A stretch of 64,000 bases of DNA from positions 70,870,944 through 70,934,943 of the forward strand of contig OX419755.1 in NCBI GenBank assembly GCA_948567375.1, read 5' to 3'. This document shows, in pieces, positions 55,729 through 64,000 of the stretch. Under the pieces are notes generated by a model, which saw nothing but the letters and a program-made list of their open reading frames with translations, was not told where the DNA came from and ran no database searches. This DNA is from Lunularia cruciata (lineage: Eukaryota > Streptophyta > Marchantiopsida > Lunulariales > Lunulariaceae). The position numbers and the translations under genes are program-made. Position 1 is the stretch's first letter; each line of letters opens with the position of its first letter.

Positions 55729-56450
55729 GTCCACCCTCACTTGTTGTCCTAGTGACTGTGCCATTGTTATCTATACACATGTAGCTTTGGCTAGGAGAGG
55801 CAGTTTGATCTCATTCTTGGTGATCCTGGTAGCATAGGACTTAGATACGAACCTCTCCTATGTCAAATGCCAAATGGTGGCAGAGTCAGTCTCGTGCTGT
55901 GTTATGAGATGGAGGGGTTTTCATTTAGATTTCTTGTGATTGGACCCCCTCCATTCTCTACTTCCTATTTGTGCACCACGTTTGTGTAAGGTGCCCTGAC
56001 TTTTGAGCATTGGTGCTCTGGTGTGCTCTTGATGGTAAGGCTAGAGTGATGACTAGTTAGACTACCTTTGTTTCTCTTCGGTGAGGCAAGAAGTGATGAC
56101 ATGCAGATCGTGAGAGTGTGTGTTATGATGGTAGGTTACAGGTTGCCGTTTCCCCTAGTGTAGTTATCTCGGTTAGAGTTACATTAGTGGATGATGCTTA
56201 GTTGGTATTGGAACTTGGTAGTGTCGGCACTTGGTGGGGTACTTGCGGTTGCAGTTGGAGGTTCTGGTTTGCTCTTATGGTTACTTTGTCACAACGGAGT
56301 TCTTTGGGGATTCCAGAGGAGATAGCATTGCAATATGCAATGGGTTTACTCGGAGTGGTGCTTGGTATTAGCTTGTATCTCAGGTCTCAATGAGAAAGGA
56401 GATTGACTCTAAGTTGGAGTTCGACACAAGAGCTGATTCAGTTGAGAGTG
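55729..56450 (+). other. Upstream part of element H, leader or gag start
   Basis: 720 bp between the element G LTR and recognisable gag. No convincing PBS: TTGGTATTGGAACTTGG near 56192-56208 is a weak candidate. No gene is assigned. Confidence 0.4.
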
Positions 56451-57928
56451 CACTTGGTGTGTCCGCACCGTTGTTGTGGGACATGGATGAGATTTAGGAG
56501 GCCTACAAAGGCCCTAGGTGTTACTCTGGTACAATGGGTACCATTGAGTTGGATGACTTCATCCAAGAGTTTGATAGTTGGTGTGATCTGTAGCAGATGC
56601 AGAACCCGACTTTGTTCACACCCTTCATGGCATGAAAGGGGTTGTTTCAGCACTTGGAGGGTCCGCCAATGGATGATTACCATGAGTTCAAGAGAGCTCA
56701 TTTGGAGGAGATTGAGTTATGGAGACAATATTGGTCTCCACAGTATGTCTTTATCACTTCAGGCTTGGTGGCTAGGAGTAGATCGGCTGTACCTACGAGT
56801 TCTAGCTCGAGTAGTGTGGGTGGAGCTAGTGGAGGTGCATTAGTTGAAGATAGTGCTACTACAAGTGGAGGTACCATTGTAGGAGGTGGTGTGGTACCGG
56901 GGTTTAACCTCATGGTGGAATTCTTCCTATGTTTGAGGCAGAACTACCAGGGAGTGCGGATTGACAAGCTGAGGAGCTTGCAGGAGTTCTAGCGGAAGGT
57001 TGGAAAGAGCCTACGCGAGGTATACACTTGCATGAGGCAACTGATCAGTTTCACTCAGGGAGTTATTGAGGCCCAACCAGTCCAATTTTGGTATGGGATA
57101 CTAGATAGGGAGTTGCAACGTAGAGTTTGTGATGCTACGTTGTTACATGCTACTTTGCCTACTTTGGCAGTGGTCTTTGGTTTGGCTGAGCGTATTGAGC
57201 TCAACATGGTGGAGGAGAGAGTGGTGACATCTGGATTTGGTAGGGAGACCTCATCCACGGCTGTGACTTCTTCTAGAGTGCAGCAGAGTGCACCATGCCC
57301 AGTTGGTTTTCAAGGACAGGGTGGACAGCCCAGATTCTATGGAGTGAGTGGAGGGCCTAGTGGAGTTAGACCCTTACTCTCATTTTTGGGTCAGCAGCCA
57401 CCAGTGAGTGGTGGTGTTGCTTGTTCGACCTGTGGTGGACCTTACCATCAGAGAGAGTGTACTCAAGGTAGTGGACCTGATACCTCGGGTGCATCATAGC
57501 CAACACAAAGGCAATGTGAGCATTGCCACAGATTTGGTCACACTAGTGACTGGTGTTTTGACCTACACTCGGAGTTATAGAGTGGTTGGGTTGTTATGGC
57601 AGGTAGTAGAGGAGCTCCAGTTCATGGAGGACGAGGTGGTAGAGGTGGTGGTAGAGGATCTACACCTAGTAGGGGTGCAGTACCTGCCCTTACTTCTGAC
57701 ACAACTATGGCTACTCGGATTGAGTAATTGGAGCATAGATTGGCTAGTATGGCTATTGCTCAGAGGAGATCAGATTCGGGTGCTGAGGCTTCTACCTCAT
57801 ATGCTGGTGATAGAGATGCTTTGGACTTCATGTGCAGAGCAGCACAAGTGGATGCATCTGTAGCAGTGACTAGGAGTGCAGTACGTGCTCTAGAGCCTAG
57901 AGGAGCATCAGTGGAGTTGGACCCATAG
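56451..57928 (+). pseudogene. Gag of element H
   Basis: One frame with stops. Pieces: DDYHEFKRAHLEEIELWRQYW, LMVEFFLCLRQNYQGVRIDKL, KVGKSLREVYTCMRQLISF, VQFWYGILDRELQRRV (capsid-like). Nucleocapsid part: CSTCGGPYHQREC (CX2CX4HX3C, near 57421) and CEHCHRFGHTSDWC (CX2CX4HX4C, near 57515), then an RGG-rich GGRGGRGGGRGS. The region ends with RALEPRGASVELDP at 57928, just before the LTR insertion. Confidence 0.82.
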
Positions 57929-57952
57929 AGAGGAGAGGTTAGGAGACAAGTC

Positions 57953-58645
57953 TGTGAGCCGGCCTGTCTCTCACTCAGGATGAACCTCTGATGGCTATTA
58001 TAGTAGCGCACCATGGACTAAGAAGGCAAGGAACCCCAACTCCATCATACTCCTCCAAGGCTAACACTCCAAGACTCAAGACATTGATCACTAGAGAACT
58101 CAATGAGAGAGAGATAGTTGCAAATGAAAGGATGATGAGTACTTCCTCACCCCTTGTTTATATACTTGTGAAATAGTTATGTACCAAGGTTACTAATTAC
58201 CGTAGTAACTCAAGTTACTAGACTAAAAGTCAAGTAAAGTCAAAAATTAGAAAGGAATATCTATTCACATGGGCATATTCCCCTAAGCATGTGGTCTTAT
58301 CTTGACCCAACCACTAAGTCAAGGATTCCTTCACATGGGCTATCCTTGGACTAAAGAAGAATCCAAAACAAAAAGGCTTGCGGGCCCAAGAGTTCTCAAC
58401 TCTTTCCTCAAAGCCAAACACCTAGGAATAATACCAAGTCAACACACTAAAATCCAAAATAGTGGTGTTCATCTTTTCTACTTCCTCTAAAGTAAGGTCC
58501 CTTCTATCCTAGCTATGACTAACTTTAGCTAACCATGACTACTATAGAACCATCCTTCATCTCTATATAAATAATATCTCTTAAGTACTTGTAATACCAA
58601 GTTAAAATATCACAATACCACACACATGCACATATGGGTGTTATA
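57953..58645 (-). repeat. F/G-family LTR inserted in element H between gag and protease
   Basis: 693 bp, TG...CA-type (its end is mutated to TATA on the plus side). It is very close to the LTRs of G. The left flank is AAGTC and the right flank GGTCA; AAGTC/AGGTC would be a near-match if the LTR ended one base earlier. It may be a solo LTR, or the end of a larger rearrangement with G, whose left flank is also GGTCA. Confidence 0.88.
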
Positions 58646-58697
58646 GGTCAGACTTCCCTAGTCTTTCACACTATCTGAGGCATTACAGACAACATCC

Positions 58698-59747
58698 ATG
58701 GTTCCTAGACATCCCAGTGTAGGTGTGGTAGGTGGTGATAGAGTACATGATGGACTACTTGCTAGTCAGCCACCTACTACTACACAAACTGAGTCTAGCA
58801 TGATGTTGGGGGCGGCTCAGCTGATTATGCGGCGTCCTTTGTTTTTGGCTAGTGATATGTTTACGTTGGGAGTTGACCCATCCCCAGTATTCCGGTTGGC
58901 TGCCATGTTGTTTGAGAGTAGGGATGGTGCAGTTCCTACTACTAGAGCAAAGGTGGTTGGTAGTGGAGCTGACTTGGTTGAGGAGCATGGGATCCATTCA
59001 ACGACCAATGGTTTATGGCAGGCAGTAGCGGCTAGACTGGAGGAGTTGCCAACTAGACCGGCCTTTGAGAGAGCACAGTTCACACATGGTGTTGTCCTAT
59101 TGGATAACTAGAGGGGGATTTTTTGTTTGGTGGGACCTTCAGGGAAGGTCTATACACCACAAAGAGTCTTGTTAGACTTTGATGCACAACCCCTTATGTT
59201 GGGGAAGGCTACAGTTGTTGGCCTGGAGTTACGGAAGACCGATGTGGAGAGGTGTCCATTTCAGATCCAAACATCTTTAGGTGGTGGTTCAACACAGTAC
59301 ATCACACGTGGAGAGCTTGTTGTCCAGGTTCAGCCTGGTCATCCGACTGATAGCTTGGTGGTGAGAGCTCAGGCTATTGCGACAATAGTTGAGTCATATG
59401 ATGTGCTAGTTGGGGGAGCAATGTTATACCCCATGGGTTTCAGCATTGACTATTGGGAGGAGATAGCCTCTTATAGACCTGGTTGGCAGTTTGGTGAGGG
59501 ACGGGTATGTCGCCTACCAGTATGCTTCAGTAGTGGCAGTCTTGGCTCACTACAGTCCGGGACCATGGCAACATTAGTTTTAGCTTTCAATGGTGCAGTT
59601 ACTTGGCCTGGTGACTTGTTGGAGGGGAACGCCCATGCAGATGGTACTCCAGTACTAGAGGAGATCACTTGGCTTTGGAGTACGAGTGGGATTGTTCCAT
59701 CCACCTTGGATGTTCCATTGTGGAGTTCAGAGGAGGCATTGCAGTAG
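58698..59747 (+). pseudogene. Protease region of element H
   Basis: A Pro/Ser/Thr linker (58698-59110) leads to RVLLDFDAQPLMLGK, the active-site region with D-F-D for D-S-G, then CPFQIQTSLGG, TRGELVVQVQPG and a YDVLVGGAMLYPMGFSIDYW tail followed by YRPGW. That is the retropepsin fold pattern of gypsy elements with a YD.L.G...L.PLGF motif. The same frame continues into the methyltransferase; stops lie at 59109 and 59745. Confidence 0.78.
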
Positions 59748-59867
59748 CATGTAGATCAGTTGGTGCAACAGGCTTGGAGTGGATCCTTTGTACCATCAAG
59801 AGATGAGTGTGAGGATGAGCCTCCAGAGGCGATTGCTTTGACCCCCCTAGATACCACACTCATTGCT

Positions 59868-60845
59868 TGGCAGTATCCAATAGAGGGGATATGCCTATTG
59901 GAGTTGTTTGGTGGGATCAACACCAAACTAGATGTGGTGTTACAGGCGGGTATACAAGTACAAAGGTACTTGTATGTAGAGAGAGATGAGACTGCTAGGC
60001 GAGTCTCTCTACATCACATGGCACACTTGGCCTATTGATATCCAGAGTTATTACCAATGTCAACAGTCAGAGGTTACCAGAAGGCCCTACCAACAGACAT
60101 TTCCTTACTGGGGTCGCATGACCTAGAGAGACATGGGCCTATTCACTTGGTGATTTTTGGATGGCCATGTCAAGGACATGCACGTGCTAGTAGAGGATTG
60201 GGTCTTCAAGATCCTTGTTCTGGTGTGTTTTGGGAGTGTTACGGATACTATTACATCTCCAGGTTCATCAGTCCATTTCTCTAGCTTACCTTTTGGAGAA
60301 CGTTCCTTTGATGGGTGATTCTCGCACCAAAGTGGTGTACAAGTACAAGTACACATCAGGTCCATTCTTGGATGGGACCTGCTGTATTGTTAGATGCAGC
60401 CAGAGTGGGATCACGGGCTCATCGTCTTTGTCTTTGGTGGACAAACCTCTTACCTAGAGAGGTTTTACAGTGCGCTTATGATGGGATTCAACGACTTGAC
60501 CATATCCTTGTTGATGATATCTTGGATGTTGGGCGTCAGTCTCAAACAATGGTAGTGGCTGATAGGTCACCTATGGTAGTGGTGAACCTAGTTGGACAGC
60601 CTTGAGCTGTATTTCCCACACCCATGAGTTTCCCAGGCTCTCATGCTTTTTGAGAGGGAGGACCTGGACTTGTTTGGGACTCAGAGTTACAGCAATTGGT
60701 GGAGCCCAACGTTGATGAGAGAGAGCGGGCAATGGGTTTTTGCACCGGTATTACCATTGTTCCAACAGTGTTAGAGGCATCCAAGCGTCAGGTGTTAGGT
60801 CAGGCTATGGACCTAAACTGTTTGACCTGGATTGTGAGCCTTGGC
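59868..60845 (+). pseudogene. C5-cytosine DNA methyltransferase domain inside element H
   Basis: Motifs in order: I, GICLLELFGGI (59890 region); II, YVERDETARRV; the stretch before IV, HGPIHLVIFGWPCQGHARA with the catalytic Pro-Cys pair (about 60156); then GLQDPCSGVFWE. Motif VI, LLENVP (about 60294), is in another frame. Motif VIII-like GSRAHRLCLWWTNL (about 60410) resembles the AHR...WGNL of DNMT3/DRM enzymes. Motifs IX-X, VDERERAMGF and RQVLGQAMDLNCL, close the domain near 60840. The order is canonical, not the permuted order of plant DRM. The family moves a methyl group from S-adenosylmethionine to carbon 5 of cytosine in DNA. Two compensating frame changes (about 60240 and 60310-60370) and stops at 60037, 60603, 60651 and 60852 disable this copy. 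Probable role in the element is inference: methylating its own or host DNA. Confidence 0.85.
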
Positions 60846-61249
60846 TTGGCATAGCAGCGTAGGATGCGCTTGATAGGCATCACCACTCGGACACTTGTGA
60901 GCCCTATGCCTATCGAGACAATTCAGGCACATGCTGAGGGCAATGGACCGAGTGGACATGGTATTCTTGGGACACATCTAGTAGCTACTAGGGAGAGTGG
61001 TCTACTTAGAGTCCATCCAGGTGAGCGTGGGTTACTTGGATTACACCCTTGGTCCACATGGGATGCAGCTAGAGGACGTGTGGAGCTTGCAGCCAGAGTG
61101 GAGGGAGTTTTTCACACAGAGGTTAGGACCTCTAATGGTCGGGAGCATGACACTATTGCTCCCAAGGGCCCAATGTAGCAGCCAGTCAATATGTCTTACA
61201 CTCCTACTACAGTTACAGAGGATACTTGAGAGCCAGATCTTGGACCCAA
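60846..61249 (+). pseudogene. Linker between methyltransferase and RT in element H
   Basis: Gly/Arg/His-rich text (for example ARGRVELAARVEGVF) with no domain I recognise, in the same frame as the methyltransferase C-terminus until a TAG at 61176. Probably a tether before RT. Confidence 0.5.
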
Positions 61250-62100
61250 GCTTATTGGAGAGGAAAGACGGAAGGTTTGGAGGTTCTTGAGGAGTCACAC
61301 AAGTTATTTTGCCTTCAATATGAAGGATTTGGGTGCTCTAAAGGAACCTGGTATACGGATTGAGCTGACAAGCAATGCACCAGTTTTCCGACGTCCTTAT
61401 CAATATAATGATATGGAGAGGACATTGATTCAGAGCCGGAGTAGTGACCTTTTTGAGGCTGGTTTGGTGGAGATTTCACATGGAGAGTATGCATCAGCAA
61501 CAATGATGCCAGCCAAGAAGGATATGCATAGCAACTATATAGATAGGCGGATGTGTGGAGATTGCCGTCCTATCAACTGATAGACCAGGGTTGATCGGTA
61601 TGCCATGCCTACACTAGAGAAGATTTTTGATATGATTGGGCATGCAAAGATCTTCAGTACTTTGGATCTTTGAGCAAGATATCATCAATTGCCGATCAAG
61701 GAGGAGGATAAGTCCAAGACAACATTTTGGGCTATTGATCCTCACGGCAAGGATGTGTTATATCAGTGGAGGTTCTTACCATTTGGGTTAAAGAACACTC
61801 TTGCTGAGTTCCAGAGGGTCATGGATAGGATCCTAGCTAGATTGGATTTTGCTCGGTGCTTTATTGATGACATTTTGGTTTATAGCACTGCTGTGGAGGA
61901 GCATGAGAGACAGTTGTTGGAGGTGTTTGAGAGGTTGAGATCTCATGGACTCAAATTACATCCTGGGAAGTGTAGGTTCTTCCATGAGAAGGTTGAGTAT
62001 TTGGGTCACACTATCTATCCCGGAGGACTTGGTATTCAACAGACCAAGGTGGAGGCTATTGCATGTATTCCTTGGCCTACGGATGTGAGCAGAGTGTGAG
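61250..62100 (+). pseudogene. Reverse transcriptase of element H
   Basis: FAFNMKDLGALKEPGIRIEL, FRRPYQYNDMERTLIQ, MPAKKDMHSN, RRMCGDCRPIN, then TLEKIFDMIGHAKIFSTLDL, FLPFGLKNTLAEFQRVMDRIL, CFIDDILVYST (catalytic DD near 61868) and YLGHTIYPGGL. The frame breaks at 61580 and a stop follows LDL. The sequence is clearly gypsy-type and distinct from A, D/E and F/G RTs. Confidence 0.9.
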
Positions 62101-62650
62101 CATTCCTTGGGTTGGTGAACTTCTATTGCCGCTATGTTAGAGGATTTAGTGTCATTGCCAAGGCCTTGACGAAGCTGACCAAGCTTACACAGGAGTGGTG
62201 TTGGAGAGATGAGTAGGAGAGAGCTTTTGTAGAGCTCAAGGAAAGGTTGACATTAGCTCCTATTTTGAGGAGGCCAATCAAGGGATGACCATTTCAGGTT
62301 CATATTGATTGAAGTATGTTGGGGCTTGGAGCAGTGCTCACCCAGCATGTTGATGAAGAGAAGGAGTTTGTGGTGGCATATGCTAGTCGCTCCAACAATT
62401 CAGCGGAGGCAAAGTATAGTTCATATGAGGGAGAGTGCTTGGTAGCAGTTTGGGCAGTAGCACATTTTTTATGTTACCTATTTGGTAACCCCTTCACTCT
62501 CATCATTGATCATCAGCCACTGAAGTGGTTGATGGAGTCCGACAAGCTTTCAATGAAGCTTGCATGATGGGCTTTGATTTTATAAGAGTATGATTTCACG
62601 ATTGATTACAGACATGGAGTGGTGAACCGTGATGCAGATGGGTTGAGTAG
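62101..62650 (+). pseudogene. RNase H of element H
   Basis: AFLGLVNFYCRYVRGFSV, then FQVHID followed by a stop where the usual catalytic Asp-Ala-Ser is, GLGAVLTQHVDEEKEFVVAYASRS, SSYEGECLVAVWAVAHF and TLIIDHQPLKWLM. Closing motif HGVVNRDADGLSRNP. Stops near 62098, 62216 and 62311. Confidence 0.88.
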
Positions 62651-63019
62651 AAACCCATGTCCCAGCCAGTAGGATCAGACTGGAGCACATTGGCATGGTG
62701 AGACAGATGAGGAGATGGTGCCAGGTTGGCATGCATCGGCCTTTTTGTGTATATTTGTAGAGGCTTTGGTGGTATCTCTCTCAGCGCATACAGGAGGAGT
62801 TATTGAGGTCACAGATCTAGAGAGTGAAGATATTGGTACAGTTCAGCGAGACATTCATGATGATGTCTTAGTGATGGACTATCTTTGCACTGGTGTTGTG
62901 GGTGGCACAATTGGGGCCAAGGAGAGAGATTGTGTTCTTCAACGAGCCAGATGGTTCAGATTGGAGGGTAGACACCTGTTGCGTGGGAGGATGGTAGAGT
63001 GCAAGTAGTACCACTTCCA
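62651..63019 (+). pseudogene. Tether between RNase H and integrase of element H
   Basis: A 97-residue open piece (62715-63008) rich in acidic and hydrophobic residues, ending RARWFRLEGRHLLRGRMVECK, the region just before the integrase zinc domain. Confidence 0.6.
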
Positions 63020-63990
63020 TCTCAAAGACTACAGTTGGTCCGTCATGCTCATGAGGAGCTAGGACATTTTGGAGTAAAGCGTATGTATAGCTTACTCTAG
63101 AGTCATTATTGGTGGCGCGGTATGCAGACCGAGGTACAACAATTTGTTGCCAGATGTGTGGTTTGTGACTGAGTTAGAGCATCATTCAATGCTCCTACGC
63201 CACAGTTACACCCATTACCTATCATGGAATTGGGTTACCATTGGAGTTTGGACTCCGCCTGACCTTTATCGCTGATTGTGAGACATCATCGGTATGTTTT
63301 GGTGATGGTGGAGCACTTCTCCAAGTGGATTGAGTTGGTGGCACTTCCTAACAAGTCTAGTGAAGGGACAACTTACTCATTCCTGGATCAAGTTCTTAGT
63401 CATTTTGGTGCACCAGTTGAGGTTTTGACTGATCGGGGTACAAAGTTCTTGGGGGAGTTTCAGGTCTTGTGTGACAAGGCCTTGATTGATCATCATACTA
63501 CATCCCAAGATCACCCTGAGGCAAATGGCTTAGCAGAGAGAGAGTGGTTCAGACGGTGAAGAGAGGATTGCAAAAGTATGGGTTGCAAAGATGCCACTTG
63601 GGAGATTGGGATCTCCAATTACCTTGGTTGGCCATGGGCTATCGGTTCAGCCGGCAAGCCTCCTTAGCATCCTTCTCTCCATACTTTCTACTCTATGGAT
63701 AGGATCCAAATTTACCTGTAGCCATTTGTCAAGATGTTATTGTAGTTTTGGACTTAGATGACCCCAATGTATGGATGAGCGTATGTTCTCAGCGGGTAGA
63801 GATCTTTCGGAGAGTGATGCCGATGGCTTTTGAGAACTTGGCAATTGCTCAGCATAGAGATACTTTATGCTATGCTTCCATTTGAGGAGGAGGTTATAGA
63901 TCCTCGATACGTCGATTTCATCCATGTGACTATGTATATCTACAACAGATAGCACCAACGACACTTGATGTTTCTATAGGCCGCACCATT
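63020..63990 (+). pseudogene. Integrase of element H (cut by window end)
   Basis: HHCC domain with RQLVRHAHEELGHFGVKRMYS and CVVCD near 63035-63170. Core with VMVEHFSKWIELV, VEVLTDRGTKFLGEF and QDHPEANGLAERE, i.e. second Asp and the Glu of the triad present; the first Asp context is damaged (SLDSA). It continues through LPWLAMGYRFSRQASLASFSPYFLLYG and a PCDYVYLQQIAP segment to the right edge. Confidence 0.85.
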
Positions 63991-64000
63991 TTGAGAGTCC

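Larger units (their letters stand above)
55729..64000 (+). mobile_element. Element H: Ty3/gypsy retrotransposon carrying a C5-cytosine methyltransferase domain (right end outside window)
   Basis: Plus-strand order is gag with two CCHC knuckles (56450-57928), a G/F-family LTR interruption (57953-58645), protease (58698-59747), cytosine-C5 methyltransferase (about 59868-60845), RT (61250-62100), RNase H (62100-62650) and integrase (63020 to the window end). The methyltransferase shares its reading frame with the protease upstream. The 3' LTR is not in the window, and the 5' LTR is either absent, unrecognised or in the segment before element G. Stops and shifts are frequent. Confidence 0.9.

Noticed and set aside
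59868-60845. Host DNA methyltransferase gene
   Set aside because: It is intronless, fused in frame behind a retroviral-type protease and directly before RT of the same strand, so it belongs to the element.
1-64000. CRISPR arrays, rRNA genes or bacterial operons
   Set aside because: No regularly spaced short repeats, rRNA cores or ribosome-binding-site-led gene strings are present; everything points to plant nuclear repeats.

Overview
This 64 kb window looks like repeat-filled nuclear DNA from a large-genome land plant. A gymnosperm is my best guess, inferred from many old, nested, slowly decaying Ty3/gypsy elements, AT-rich filler and no recognisable host gene; the sequence does not prove the lineage. 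Almost everything from about 3.2 kb onward is LTR retrotransposon, and every coding region I can identify carries stops, frameshifts or lost catalytic residues.

Layout. (1) 1-3261: AT-rich sequence with small tandem repeats and one unassigned minus-strand ORF. (2) 3262-20440: element A, plus strand, Ty3/gypsy, with PBS, gag with three CCHC knuckles, PR, RT, RNase H, IN, PPT and 3' LTR. It is split by a nested 6.3 kb minus-strand chromovirus, element B, at 9094-15379 (TSD AATAC). (3) 21041-43507: a tandem array of chromovirus family C with three LTRs and two internal domains (D and E). Its first LTR holds a 3,686 bp solo LTR of the A family (21745-25430, TSD CCTTG), and its first internal domain holds element F (25670-33357, minus). 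(4) 43508-47914: AT-rich spacer, then a more G-rich stretch that may be the leader of element H. (5) 47915-55728: element G, minus strand, same family as F and the best preserved copy. (6) 55729-64000: element H, plus strand, running off the window and interrupted at 57953-58645 by another F/G-family LTR.

Two things stand out. Element H encodes gag, protease, a C5-cytosine DNA methyltransferase domain (motifs I, II, IV, VI, VIII, IX and X in unpermuted order), reverse transcriptase, RNase H and integrase. The methyltransferase lies between protease and RT, so it belongs to the retroelement and is not a host gene. Second, the A-family LTR itself contains a long reading frame (850 codons in the solo LTR, with seven stops and no frameshift) for a charged, coiled-coil protein. 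The solo LTR with perfect TSD, and the ORF tail kept in element A's 3' LTR, show that the frame is inside the LTR and not in the internal domain.

The F/G family also has a conserved small CCHC ORF between its PBS and gag. B and the D/E family carry C-terminal chromodomains after integrase; none was recognised in A, F or G.
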